DNA of 64,000 nt from Nostoc commune NIES-4072 (GCF_003113895.1 NZ_BDUD01000001.1:7072559-7136558); one strand, 5' to 3'. Positions 46,098 to 54,700 are shown, counted from the first letter of the stretch. Program-made: numbers and translations. Notes: a model not told the origin generated them from the letters alone.

Positions 46098-46447
46098 ACT
46101 ACCCTAAACGCGGTGAAGTATACTTAGTTAATTTTGATCCAACTATTGGCGCAGAGATTAAAAAAACACGCCCAGCTTTAATCTTGCAAAATGATGTTTC
46201 TAACGAACACAGTCCAATCACGGTTGTAGCAGCTATCACCTCAAAGTTTACAGAACCTTTGTATCCTACTGAAGTACTGATTAGAGTACCAGAGGGCGGT
46301 TTGGACGTTGATTCGGTTGTACTTCTCAATCAAATTCGCTCAATTGACAAGCAAAGGCTGATTAAACGTTTGGGAATTCTGCGCCCAGAAGCGATCGCAC
46401 AGGTAGATAGAGCAATTCAAATCAGCCTGGGTATAGTGAAACTTTGA
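46076..46447 (+). CDS. MazF/PemK-family endoribonuclease toxin
   Basis: The 123-residue protein is a MazF-type mRNA interferase: YPKRGEVYLVNFDPTIGAEIKKTRPALILQND near the N-terminus, VVAAITSK in the middle and LNQIRSIDKQRLIKRLG near the end are family motifs. The start is GTG (GTGGCACAAAAACGA) within the 3' end of the antitoxin gene, so translation is coupled. Length and motifs are complete, so the toxin is probably functional. Confidence 0.88.
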   Translation: MAQKRSVNYPKRGEVYLVNFDPTIGAEIKKTRPALILQNDVSNEHSPITVVAAITSKFTEPLYPTEVLIRVPEGGLDVDSVVLLNQIRSIDKQRLIKRLGILRPEAIAQVDRAIQISLGIVKL

Positions 46448-46721
46448 GGGGAACTTCTCGCAAAAAGCCGAATAAAAGGTCTAAGCACTTTGTAGAGGCG
46501 ATAATTGGGATTCTAAGACGCAGTAAATCGCGTCTCTACATGAGGGTTTTAAACTTAGACGGCTAACTGATAATAACTAACAGCTAATCATTATAAAAAA
46601 ATTAGCAATTAGACATTAACAATTAGCCGTCAATCCCCAAGGTGAGTATTTAAAATTCAAAACTTAATTTTGAATTAGAGTGCAAACGCCTGTCAGAAAG
46701 ATTTCCGCAGGATAGTAACTC

Positions 46722-47060
46722 TCAAGCACGCTCATCAAATTTAGTGTATGCACTACCAGATTTTATCCAGTATTGTTTCAAAGTATGATGAGGCGTATGT
46801 AAACTAGCTTTTGCTTGATATAAAATGACTTGCCGATGATCGCCCATCCAAATTTTATTAATCGGTTCAACGGATATTACTGTTCCTCCTAAAGAAGCTA
46901 CACATTCAGAGAATCTTTCAATGGTCGTATATTCTAATGTCTCGAAAATAAAAAAGTTGCCCGAACAAATCAAGTGGCGACTGCGAATCCAGCAGCGCAT
47001 TTTTTTTTCAGCTTGTGGAGGTAACATTTTAGATTTAATAGATTCAAGCTGAATCGACAT
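46722..47060 (-). CDS. Hypothetical protein
   Basis: A 112-residue protein from the ATG at 47060 (MSIQLESIKSKMLPPQ); the frame opens six codons earlier at 47078. The core (WIRSRHLICSGNFFIFETLEYTTIERFSECVASLGGTVISVEPIN) looks like an alpha/beta fold. There is no signal peptide and no motif I recognise. Another minus-strand frame, 46970-47164 (MDIETHKQIWGPTSG), overlaps its start and may be a small upstream gene, or the real N-terminus of a frameshifted protein. Function unknown. Confidence 0.55.
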   Translation of the reverse strand: MSIQLESIKSKMLPPQAEKKMRCWIRSRHLICSGNFFIFETLEYTTIERFSECVASLGGTVISVEPINKIWMGDHRQVILYQAKASLHTPHHTLKQYWIKSGSAYTKFDERA

Positions 47061-47168
47061 AAAGCGCTCACCGCACATAAATCATCAGCAAAACTTTCCT
47101 GTTTTTCAAACCGCAAAGGGCCAGAGGTTGGCCCCCATATTTGCTTGTGGGTTTCAATATCCATACCT

Positions 47169-47369
47169 TTATCTACATTTCTCTAAACAAATTTTTACCA
47201 CCGCCGACTCCTCAACGGATAAAGGCTCAATGTCACTGTTAGAAAGCACTTGCTCAAGAGCGAACGCTAAACGATCGCTATGGTGCGATCGCGATCGTCC
47301 AATTGAAAGTTCAAAGGATTCAGTAATTTCCATTAGAAGAGTGGTTTTAAAAAGTAGCTTACAATCCAA
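47169..47369 (-). CDS. Small hypothetical protein
   Basis: A 66-residue frame on the minus strand. The likely start is the ATG encoding MEITESFELSIGRSRSH, giving a ~54-residue protein. It contains HHSDRLAFALEQVLSNSDIEPLSVEESAVVKICLEK, a plausible helical domain. It precedes the small frames at 46970 and 46722 on the same strand with only a few bases between them, so the three may form an operon. No family recognised. Confidence 0.45.
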   Translation of the reverse strand: MDCKLLFKTTLLMEITESFELSIGRSRSHHSDRLAFALEQVLSNSDIEPLSVEESAVVKICLEKCR

Positions 47370-48187
47370 AAGGTAGCTTGGCTAAAAAGTTATTCTCCCA
47401 GCCGAGATGCTACCCTTTTTGATCATAACCGCATTCAGATGTGCTAAGTGCTGTTAGCGATCGCAGGGCGTTGAGCCAGTGCTGAGTTAGGAGTACTGAG
47501 TTATTATTCTCCTCCTTATTCCCAGTCCCTTTTTCATCTATACTTAGGCAAATCTAAGCAACTTCAGTGATCCTGATGATTTTGCCGCCCGTCCTATGAA
47601 TGTTTTGAGGTTGCTCAAACGATACGCAGATTAGCTTTTTGCATTGTTATTGTCTTTATACATTCTGATCCAATGCCGAAGCCATATTTATTAAAATTTT
47701 TTAAGTTAAATAATAACTGGTATAAATTGCGTTGAGCGTAAGCGTTACCCAACAAACAAGACGCTCTCGCGTTTGCGTCTAACTTTCTCTACCCAAGTGT
47801 ACTGTCTAAAAACAAAATTATTTGATGTCTGCGCTCAGAGTTTAAAAGATGAAGACTTCACTTTGAATTTTAGATTTATTTCGCATACAAGGAGCCTGGC
47901 TTGTACCTAAAATCTAAAATTGGCACGGTCAAGCACTCAAACTCTCACAAGTTGTTATGCGTAAATCTGCGTTTCGTAAAAAAGAGAGAAATAGAAGTGA
48001 TATTGTGTCCGGCTAAAAACTTATCATCTAGAGCGTAGGGGCAGGGGGAAAGAGGCTTTTCCGATTTTTGCACAGATGGGGTAATTATAAGTGATTAACC
48101 GGACTTGATATGAGGTTTTCTAGATACGGTGAAAAGTCAGGTATATAATTTGATGCAAAGCCTCTTGTAGACATCGCATCAAGCTAA
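47370..48187. other. Gene-less stretch
   Basis: About 820 bases with HIP1-like sites near 47456 and a short dispersed repeat near 47730-47780 (GCGTTGAGCGTAAGCGTTAC, then GCTCTCGCGTTTGCG). No gene is supported. A minus-strand frame at 48120-48452 is a shadow of the phosphorylase gene. Confidence 0.45.
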
Positions 48188-49126
48188 TTAGCATACAGCG
48201 ACACTCTTGAGGATATTCATTGGGCCTTGAGCTTTGAGAACTTCCATTTCTGTTGCATTTTTTACTAGTAAAGCACCAGCGAATCCTAATGAATTCACAG
48301 AGATAGATTGGAAATGCTCCTGCGATCGCAGTACAATCAACATCCATTCTCGTGTTGCTAGCAGATTGTAAGCACCAGATCCCACAGAATGTAGCAAAGT
48401 ATGATAAACTTCCAGTGTTGCTTGCGCCCCTGCCAATGGCGATCGCACCCAATCGGGATTTAATGGTGCGAAAACGTGTATAAAAGGAAGTTTTGGTATT
48501 GCGTTGGTAAAGCCTACCGTTAGCGTAGCGGATGCACCAGAAGGTATTGATTCCTGAAATTGTGCTGATGTTAGCAGAGGTTCAATAGGTATCTGGGGTC
48601 CCGAAGGTGCAAGTGGTAGTGGCACTAATTGCAAGTGCTTATGTCGCTGACTAGCACCTGCGGTTTTGCCACTGTTGTAAAATGCTAAACCATCGAAATC
48701 AGCTAAACATGCCCACATAGCTGTAAAATCTTCCAGGGTGAGTAAGCTTTCCTGTTCCTCGAAGGCACGGGTGATGATTAGTAGGTGATAATCAACAACA
48801 TTAAATTTATTTAAAATACATACATGAGTATCGGAAATATCCGCAACAAATAAATCCTCTTCGTAGGGCAAAAAAGGATTAAACTCTTGACCAGAAGTAG
48901 CAGATTGTTTCTTCTGTTTCTCCTTAGCTGCTTTTTTGCGATTCAGGTTAGACAAAATCCGCACCAAAAACCGCACACCCTCGTGTTCAACAAATTCAAA
49001 TTCTGTCGGAATCGACATTAGCGCCCCGCATTGCAAAGCATGTTCAGTTCGTTCTTTAACACTTGTCCATAAAGTGCCAGGTTTAAGTAAGATTTTCCCC
49101 TGTGCCATTTTTATTCCTTCAGGCAT
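48188..49126 (-). CDS. ATP adenylyltransferase / Ap4A phosphorylase-like protein
   Basis: The 312-residue protein resembles the Ap4A phosphorylase (ATP adenylyltransferase) branch of the HIT-related superfamily, which splits diadenosine tetraphosphate into ADP and ATP with phosphate. The blocks are NPFLPYEEDLFVADISDTHVCILNKFNVVDYHLLIITRAFEEQ near residues 85-130 and AGASQRHKHLQLVPLPLAP near residue 160, holding the His-x-His-x active-site triad. The domain is complete. GSSATLTV-like residues near 205 are encoded by a sequence similar to a short dispersed repeat. The start could be the ATG at 49108 (MAQGKILLKPGTLW). Confidence 0.82.
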   Translation of the reverse strand: MPEGIKMAQGKILLKPGTLWTSVKERTEHALQCGALMSIPTEFEFVEHEGVRFLVRILSNLNRKKAAKEKQKKQSATSGQEFNPFLPYEEDLFVADISDTHVCILNKFNVVDYHLLIITRAFEEQESLLTLEDFTAMWACLADFDGLAFYNSGKTAGASQRHKHLQLVPLPLAPSGPQIPIEPLLTSAQFQESIPSGASATLTVGFTNAIPKLPFIHVFAPLNPDWVRSPLAGAQATLEVYHTLLHSVGSGAYNLLATREWMLIVLRSQEHFQSISVNSLGFAGALLVKNATEMEVLKAQGPMNILKSVAVC

Positions 49127-49286
49127 GGTATAAAATACGCAGCGCTGTGCGTCTCTACAAATGACTATATTCCAATACGGTTCGGTAAAATACTAAAGCT
49201 TTCACAACAACGCAATACCTCCGCAACAAAACTGTCACAAATCATATCTACATTAGTAATACATCTAAATATCTTTCCAGACAGCA

Positions 49287-50549
49287 ATGCAAAACGAATC
49301 TCGCGACAGAGAACACCCATCAAATAGCATTTCACATAACACTGCTGAAGCCAAATACCCTAATCAAGCACCCTGGAAAAAGGCTGCCGCCTCTCTATCG
49401 CTGGTGTTGCTGGGATCAGGTATGACATTGGCAGGCGGCTACATGGCTGGACACCCTCGGCAGGTGTCTGAAAGTGCATCTAATTTGGCAGTGAGTCGAG
49501 TAAGTGCCGCTCCTCCATTACCAGCGGCCACAGATCCTAACTTTGTAACACGGGTGGTACAAAAGGTCGGCCCAGCAGTAGTGCGGATTAACTCTTCCCG
49601 AACGGTAAGAACTCAATTACCAGATGAATTTAACGATCCGTTTTTTCGCCGCTTTTTTGGTTCCCAACTGCCACAATCAGGAGAAAGGGTAGAACGGGGT
49701 ACTGGTTCAGGTTTTATCATCAGTGCCGATGGTCGGATTATCACTAATGCCCATGTGGTAGATGGTGCTGATACAGTGACAGTGACACTCAAGGATGGGC
49801 GCACCTTGCAAGGTAAGGTGTTAGGAAAAGATGAATTAACCGATGTTGCTGTTATCAAGGTTCAGGCAGACAATCTACCTTCAGTAGCTTTGGGTAACTC
49901 AGATCAACTGCAACCGGGAGAATGGGCGATCGCAATCGGCAACCCCCTTGGACTAGATAATACAGTAACTACTGGAATCATTAGTGCCACCGGACGCAGT
50001 AGCAATCAAATCGGTGCTCCCGATAGGCGAGTAGAGTATATTCAAACTGACGCAGCGATTAATCCCGGTAACTCCGGCGGCCCCCTGCTAAATTCCCGTG
50101 GCGAGGTGATTGCGATGAATACAGCAATTATCCAAGGGGCACAAGGATTAGGCTTTGCTATTCCTATCAAAACAGTCCAACGTATTTCCAATCAACTAAT
50201 AGCTACAGGGAAAGTAGAACATCCTTATCTGGGAATTCGGATGGTAGAGTTAACGCCTCAGCTAAAACAAAATATCAACTCAGATCCCAATAGCGGTTTG
50301 AGTGTGAAGGAAGATAAAGGTGTATTGGTTGTGACAGTTGTCCCAAATTCACCAGCTGCTAAAGCAGGGATACGTGCTGGGGATGTGATCCAAAAGCTTG
50401 ATGGACAAGCAGTCACAGATGCCAGCAGTGTCCAAAAAGCAGTAGAAAATAGCCAAGTCGGGGGCGATTTACGCATGGAATTACGTCGCAATGGGCAAAG
50501 TCTTAACATAGCTGTGCAACCTGGTGCTTTCCCCACGCAAGTACAATAA
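49287..50549 (+). CDS. HtrA/Deg-type serine protease with PDZ domain
   Basis: The 420-residue protein is a trypsin-like HtrA protease. An N-terminal membrane segment or signal (AAASLSLVLLGSGMTLAGGYMAG) is followed by the protease domain with His in TNAHVVDG, Asp in DVAVIKV and the nucleophile Ser in NPGNSGGPL. One PDZ domain follows (HPYLGIRMVELTP ... KEDKGVLVVTVVPNSPAAKAGIRAGDVIQKLDG). It matches the cyanobacterial HhoA/HhoB/HtrA group, which degrades damaged periplasmic or thylakoid proteins. The gene is complete, and its 3' end is the last host gene before the integrated element. Confidence 0.92.
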   Translation: MQNESRDREHPSNSISHNTAEAKYPNQAPWKKAAASLSLVLLGSGMTLAGGYMAGHPRQVSESASNLAVSRVSAAPPLPAATDPNFVTRVVQKVGPAVVRINSSRTVRTQLPDEFNDPFFRRFFGSQLPQSGERVERGTGSGFIISADGRIITNAHVVDGADTVTVTLKDGRTLQGKVLGKDELTDVAVIKVQADNLPSVALGNSDQLQPGEWAIAIGNPLGLDNTVTTGIISATGRSSNQIGAPDRRVEYIQTDAAINPGNSGGPLLNSRGEVIAMNTAIIQGAQGLGFAIPIKTVQRISNQLIATGKVEHPYLGIRMVELTPQLKQNINSDPNSGLSVKEDKGVLVVTVVPNSPAAKAGIRAGDVIQKLDGQAVTDASSVQKAVENSQVGGDLRMELRRNGQSLNIAVQPGAFPTQVQ

Positions 50550-50598
50550 TCGCTGTGGTGAACCTTTTTGAGCGATTTTTGAGTAGTAAATGAGTAGT

Positions 50599-51738
50599 TC
50601 AAAAATCTGGGGCTTCTGACTTGGTAACATCTGGGTGACAGTAATAAATCAGCACTGTCTGAATAGTGTCCCCAAGCCAGTAAGCCACTTTTTCTGGGGA
50701 GGCTCCATGAGCGATCGCCCAGGTAGCGAAAGTATGCCGTGTACCGTAAACGCTCAGGTAAGGAACTTGACCTTTATCGCTTAACTGTTTGACCACGCCG
50801 GAATAAAATTTCTTTTTTGACCAATATCCGCCCCAAGCCCGCCACAAAATTCTTAGATTTACCCTCTGGCCAAGAGTAGATTGAAAAACCAAAGAATTTT
50901 TGTCAGGCGATATCGGGCGAATTGACAGGAGTAAATTTTGGAGTTTACTGCCACTGCCACAGGAGAAAACCCGCTTCTTATTATTTTTCGTGGCTCCCAG
51001 GCTGGCGACCCTTGTGGCATAAGATTTGTTAATCGTGATTTTTGTACAATCCTGGGCGACATCTCCCCAGCACAGCGCGAACGCTTCCCCAGGACGGCAA
51101 CCAGTGAAGAACAAAAACTTTACTAGACTGGTGTAGCACGAGTAAGTCGCGCTCCTCTCAAATTCCGCAATAATTAAATCTCTTTGTTCTAATGTGAATG
51201 CTTTTATGCTGTCGTTCTGAGTTTTCTGTTTAGGAAGAAGAAGTGACTTAAAAGGATTACTAAAAATTAATTTAGAATCTACGGCCCAGTCACAGGCAGA
51301 GGATAGTGATGAGATGACTTGCCGTGCTACATGGTAACTGTGATTCTGTAGTAGCTGTTCTCTGATTTGTGGTGCAGATGTTAGGGATTGCGGAAGTTTT
51401 AAAAGTATCTTGCCAAAAGTTTCATAATTATTAGCTGTAGAGGGTTTAATTAATCTTGCTTTAAATTCACAAAATTTTTCCCATAAATCGCTAATAGATA
51501 ATTCTGAATGTTTAATCTCAGTGTTTAAATTTTTACTTCCAAATTTATAACGTTCTAACGTAGGATCAAATATACCTAAAGAAATTTCTCGCTGAATTTC
51601 TTCCCAGCGAGAATCTGTAATAGTTCTATTTTTAGGTGAATTTTTAAGCCCAGTCGATATATAAAATTGCTTGTTGTAACCATTGACCCTAAAACGAATA
51701 TTTAGTTTTTGTGTTTTAGGATCGATGGTTACAGCCAT
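50599..51738 (-). CDS. Tyrosine recombinase (phage-type integrase)
   Basis: The 379-residue protein is a tyrosine site-specific recombinase. A SAM-like N-terminal DNA-binding domain (residues ~80-165) precedes the catalytic domain: first Arg in FTGCRPGEAFALCWGD (R215), YGTRHTFATWAIAHG (R334) and the nucleophile Tyr in TVLIYYCHP (Y365 or Y366). The usual His before the second Arg is Tyr331, and the usual LGH is LGD, variations seen in some phage-like integrases. It lies immediately beside the host htrA gene (50 bases between their stop codons), which suggests the attachment site is in or just after htrA. Confidence 0.88.
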   Translation of the reverse strand: MAVTIDPKTQKLNIRFRVNGYNKQFYISTGLKNSPKNRTITDSRWEEIQREISLGIFDPTLERYKFGSKNLNTEIKHSELSISDLWEKFCEFKARLIKPSTANNYETFGKILLKLPQSLTSAPQIREQLLQNHSYHVARQVISSLSSACDWAVDSKLIFSNPFKSLLLPKQKTQNDSIKAFTLEQRDLIIAEFERSATYSCYTSLVKFLFFTGCRPGEAFALCWGDVAQDCTKITINKSYATRVASLGATKNNKKRVFSCGSGSKLQNLLLSIRPISPDKNSLVFQSTLGQRVNLRILWRAWGGYWSKKKFYSGVVKQLSDKGQVPYLSVYGTRHTFATWAIAHGASPEKVAYWLGDTIQTVLIYYCHPDVTKSEAPDF

Positions 51739-51765
51739 ATTTATTCTTCAGTTTTATGGATATCT

Positions 51766-51900
51766 TCAAAGGTTAGGTAAATTCTGCTTTCTAATTGGTT
51801 GGGCGGTCGGCATGGGTATCATGCCGTCTGGAAATAAATCTAAAATTGGCTCGTAAGGATTACCGGGTTTGAGTTTTACCCAAGTGTCATGTTTGGTCAT
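51766..51900 (-). CDS. Small hypothetical protein upstream of the integrase
   Basis: The frame from ATG 51900 encodes a 44-residue protein (MTKHDTWVKLKPGNPYEPIL followed by a proline-rich tail). An upstream extension to 52020 is in frame but would overlap the ATPase gene and contains HIP1 repeats, so the shorter form is preferred. It is proline-rich, with no recognised domain. It is co-oriented with the integrase and the ATPase. Confidence 0.45.
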   Translation of the reverse strand: MTKHDTWVKLKPGNPYEPILDLFPDGMIPMPTAQPIRKQNLPNL

Positions 51901-51991
51901 TATTTGTTCTGAACATGTGCTATTTTTTACTTGTTGGCATCGATTTCTTTTTAGCAGCGATCGCACTCCTCCCAAAAGCGCGATCGCACTT

Positions 51992-53218
51992 TCAAATTGT
52001 CCCTTGCATCCATTCCTCAATCAACGCCCTGGCTGAGTAGTAATTACCAGGTAGACCGGGAACATTTTTAGCGCACCAATCAACAGAACGTCCAGCATCG
52101 ATAGCGGATTTTACCGCCTGTTTTGGGTCGGAAATAGCCCCATCTGTCGGCGCGGTTTCGGGCTGAAACCCCTGATTTTGCGTGGTTTTTTGCGGTTTTT
52201 GCGATTTGGCTTGTAACTGGCTTTGTAATTGGTCAACAACCGAATAGTTACCGTTGACGTGACCGATTGCAACTGCTTTATTACCGGGTTGCCAGTTGGA
52301 TAAATCGGGGACTTTGGCAGGAAGTCGGTCAATCATGCAGCACCGAAACCCCTGTGAAACCAATTCATTGAGTACCGCAGAGTAATAAAGGAACTCGTCA
52401 CTGTCCTTGCGGTATTGGTTTCTTAGCCCTTTACAGTAGTCCAGGGCGAAATCACCAAAGCGCACTGTGGTAAAACATTCCTCCAAATCGCTTTCCCCTT
52501 CTAGCCCCCAGGTGGCAACATTTTCACCTTGAGCCAGGGCAATCAAGCGGATCTTAGCGTCTCTGGCGACAATAATAATGTCCTTCATCACCTCCTTTGC
52601 GCTAGGAACATTCTTGTTGATCAGCTTCCACTCGTCACAGGCAAAATTAATTTGGTTATGGGTAATACCCTCCTCCATCTCTGCATACCGCCTGTGCATG
52701 AGGAAATGAACATCTTTGAGTTTGGCTTCACATTCTTGGTAGTTGAACGGGTAGCCATAAATATCCTGATTCTGCCAGTCTGTAGGCTTTTTCTTGGGCG
52801 TAATCACGAACTGCTCACCGCCCAGTAAATCCATTAGCCACTCGGTAAAACGGGTTTTACCAACGCCAGTTTTACCAATGACGCGAATGTGTGGGAACTT
52901 GTCCGGCTCGTTGCGAAACTGAGAAAAATCAAAGAACTGAATTTCATTTGTGGTGGATAGCGCTGGTACGTCTATTGTTTGGGCTTGTAGCTCTTGTCTC
53001 ATAATCGTGATCGGAACACCAGCGTATGGCAGATGGTCAACCACAAAGGCGATTTTATCCATTGGTTTATGAGCTAATTTCACGCACCACAGCATAAATT
53101 CAAGGATTTTTTCAGCCAGCAATAGGCAGAACTGAACCAGAGAAATTATCAGCTTGACTGCTACCCACCCAAAAAACCTTAACCATGTCCGAGCGGAGGG
53201 AATGTCAAAATGGTTCAT
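51992..53218 (-). CDS. FtsK/HerA-superfamily ATPase with N-terminal membrane segment
   Basis: The 408-residue protein has hydrophobic helices at residues ~12-48 (RFFGWVAVKLIISLVQFCLLLAEKILEFMLWCVKL) and then a HerA/FtsK-type P-loop domain. Walker A is GKTGVGKT (115-122), Walker B NFACDEW (191-197), and IVARDAKIRLIALAQGEN fits the arginine and sensor strand of this superfamily. The C-terminal ~45 residues look like a small winged-helix-type domain (QAVKSAIDAGRSVDWCAKNVPG). It lacks the FtsK gamma domain and so is not the chromosome segregation protein. Candidates are a conjugation coupling ATPase, a virion DNA-packaging ATPase or a Zot-like assembly ATPase. It overlaps the preceding small gene by ATGA, so the two are coupled. 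Confidence 0.8.
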   Translation of the reverse strand: MNHFDIPSARTWLRFFGWVAVKLIISLVQFCLLLAEKILEFMLWCVKLAHKPMDKIAFVVDHLPYAGVPITIMRQELQAQTIDVPALSTTNEIQFFDFSQFRNEPDKFPHIRVIGKTGVGKTRFTEWLMDLLGGEQFVITPKKKPTDWQNQDIYGYPFNYQECEAKLKDVHFLMHRRYAEMEEGITHNQINFACDEWKLINKNVPSAKEVMKDIIIVARDAKIRLIALAQGENVATWGLEGESDLEECFTTVRFGDFALDYCKGLRNQYRKDSDEFLYYSAVLNELVSQGFRCCMIDRLPAKVPDLSNWQPGNKAVAIGHVNGNYSVVDQLQSQLQAKSQKPQKTTQNQGFQPETAPTDGAISDPKQAVKSAIDAGRSVDWCAKNVPGLPGNYYSARALIEEWMQGTI

Positions 53219-53370
53219 CTCCGGTAAATTACTCCGTTTTTAAACCCCTCGAACTCAGCTTGACACTTAGTTAGCTGTGTTTTAAAGTCGGGTGTGGACT
53301 GCTGTTGCAAAGTCCACACCAAAACACCGATACCAGCCAACGCAAGAAATAAAGGCGTATTATCCTTCAT
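53215..53370 (-). CDS. 51-residue single-span membrane protein
   Basis: The frame begins MKDNTPLFLALAGIGVLVWT with one membrane helix, followed by a polar tail (TPDFKTQLTKCQAEFEG). It ends in TGA overlapping the ATPase start as ATGA. Its own start overlaps the stop of the gene upstream as TAATG. The perfect packing on both sides makes it very likely a real gene. Inferred role: a small membrane partner of the ATPase. Confidence 0.75.
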   Translation of the reverse strand: MKDNTPLFLALAGIGVLVWTLQQQSTPDFKTQLTKCQAEFEGFKNGVIYRR

Positions 53371-53573
53371 TAGCCAATACCTTCCAACCTCTTAGCAGCA
53401 TCAAGGACAATTTGCTGTTGCTCAGGGGTCAATTTGTCATCACCGTTACACTCAATCACTTCCATGTGAGTTCCGGCACGGTAGAGACAATTATTTTTTA
53501 CGGCTTCGTTGTCTGTGGAATTGGCTTGAGCAACGTAGCGCTGGACGTAGGATTTGTTGATGTCTTCTGTCAT
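53370..53573 (-). CDS. Small hypothetical protein
   Basis: A 67-residue soluble protein (MTEDINKSYVQRYVAQANST ... LTPEQQQIVLDAAKRLEGIG), predicted helical. Two cysteines are present (NNCLYRAGTHMEVIECNGDD). Its stop overlaps the start of the 51-residue membrane protein (TAATG). I do not recognise it. It is part of the leftward operon of the element. Confidence 0.65.
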   Translation of the reverse strand: MTEDINKSYVQRYVAQANSTDNEAVKNNCLYRAGTHMEVIECNGDDKLTPEQQQIVLDAAKRLEGIG

Positions 53574-53651
53574 AATCTTGGAGTGTGTGGTTTTCAGTGA
53601 TGTGACCGCATGACGCCGGCGGTCGTGTATCTGTGCGGATGGCGATCGCCT

Positions 53652-54014
53652 TTAAAAATCCGCTTTATTTGCAGTAGTGCTATTAAAAATGGTTACGACC
53701 CAACAAGGTAAAGTTTTTCGCCTTGTTGGACTAACCTCAATGGGTTGACGAGTATCAAGGCAAACTGCTCGCCCGTCGTTGAGTTTTACGTAAAGGGTTT
53801 TTCCTGTTTTTGTTCGAGAGAACAGTTGCCCAGGTGACAAGGTTTCAAAGATTACTTGAGTTTTACCTACTACGTATTCAGCTTGGTGAGAATCGAATCC
53901 CTCGGAAAGCGGATCGTCTGCCATTTCTTTCCACTGTCTCTGTCTTCTGGTTTTAGGTTCAGCCAGTGATTTGCCGTTAATATTGGCTCGATCTGTGGTC
54001 TGTTGGTCGGTCAT
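53652..54014 (-). CDS. Hypothetical protein
   Basis: A 120-residue protein: a polar, basic N-terminus (NGKSLAEPKTRRQRQWKEMADD) and a beta-rich C-terminal half (GKTQVIFETLSPGQLFSRTKTGKTLYVKLNDGRAVCLDTRQPIEV). No family recognised. A 28-base gap separates it from the next gene upstream, consistent with the same operon. The gap of ~80 bases downstream, before 53573, includes a HIP1 site. Confidence 0.65.
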   Translation of the reverse strand: MTDQQTTDRANINGKSLAEPKTRRQRQWKEMADDPLSEGFDSHQAEYVVGKTQVIFETLSPGQLFSRTKTGKTLYVKLNDGRAVCLDTRQPIEVSPTRRKTLPCWVVTIFNSTTANKADF

Positions 54015-54042
54015 AGTAGTTGACGTGTGCCTCGATAGTGCG

Positions 54043-54387
54043 TTAATAGTCGCTCAACAGTGGAGTGTTGACTTTTGCCTCAATGGCTTGCATAGCAGTA
54101 ATTTGAGCGCTTGTTGGCTCGACCGCAGCCGTGATAATTTCGTCCAGTAAAAAGGCTGCAATATCGGCTCCGAGTTCAAAGCGTTCACCTTCATCAAGAG
54201 AATCGCACCAAGTAATGATAATTTCGGGTATGTCCTCAAATCCCCATTCTTTCTTCTGGTAAGCGATGGTGGTTTGTTCTCGCAGTGCCAGGAAGATTAG
54301 GCAGTTTAGCCCAGTGGCTTGAGTGCGGTTAAAGTTCTGCTCAATGTGGCTGATGATGTCTAGGCGATTAATATCTGTTACATTCAT
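54043..54387 (-). CDS. Hypothetical protein, first gene of the leftward operon
   Basis: A 114-residue acidic, helical protein from ATG 54387 (MNVTDINRLDIISHIEQNFN). An in-frame ATG five codons upstream (54402) is possible. Sequence blocks are GLNCLIFLALREQTTIAYQKKEWGFEDIPEIIITWCDSLDEGERFELGADIAAFLLDEIITAAVEP. It has no motif I recognise. As the first gene after the divergent control region it may be regulatory. Confidence 0.65.
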   Translation of the reverse strand: MNVTDINRLDIISHIEQNFNRTQATGLNCLIFLALREQTTIAYQKKEWGFEDIPEIIITWCDSLDEGERFELGADIAAFLLDEIITAAVEPTSAQITAMQAIEAKVNTPLLSDY

Positions 54388-54507
54388 GCTGTCCTCTTTC
54401 AAAGTTATTTATTTGCCGATCGATTTAGGATGTCCAGGGCATATCGCTCTGGATTTTTAATTGGCTGATATTGCTAAAATCTTCTTAATTGAATTGAACT
54501 TTGAACC

Positions 54508-54562
54508 GGGCGATCGCTTTGTAGAGGGCTATCGCCTTTTTACTGGGCTATCGGTTTTTACA
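54508..54562. repeat. Three iteron-like direct repeats in the divergent control region
   Basis: GGGCGATCGCTTTGTAGA, GGGCTATCGCCTTTTTACT and GGGCTATCGGTTTTTACA start at 54508, 54526 and 54545, i.e. with 18-19-base spacing. A weaker relative (GGGCATATCGCTC) lies near 54437. Direct repeats of this spacing can be replication or partition iterons or regulator sites. The first unit contains HIP1, so part of the match may be trivial. Confidence 0.45.
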
Positions 54563-54700
54563 TTTCGTTACTGCTAACCCCGCGACGCTACGACTTACGG
54601 GTGAATGCAGTTGTCTGTTGTCAGTTTCCCCTAGCAGGTCTTTAAATTGCCTCAATGGCGGTAGGCTGCTATCTCTACCGGATTTGTCTGAGAAATACTG

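Noticed and set aside
48120..48452. Minus-strand frame overlapping the phosphorylase gene
   Set aside because: It is a different frame of the conserved phosphorylase coding region, with Cys- and Arg-rich nonsense composition.
51992..53218. ATPase as the chromosomal FtsK
   Set aside because: It is only 408 residues, lacks the four-helix membrane domain, the long linker and the gamma domain, and lies in a mobile element.
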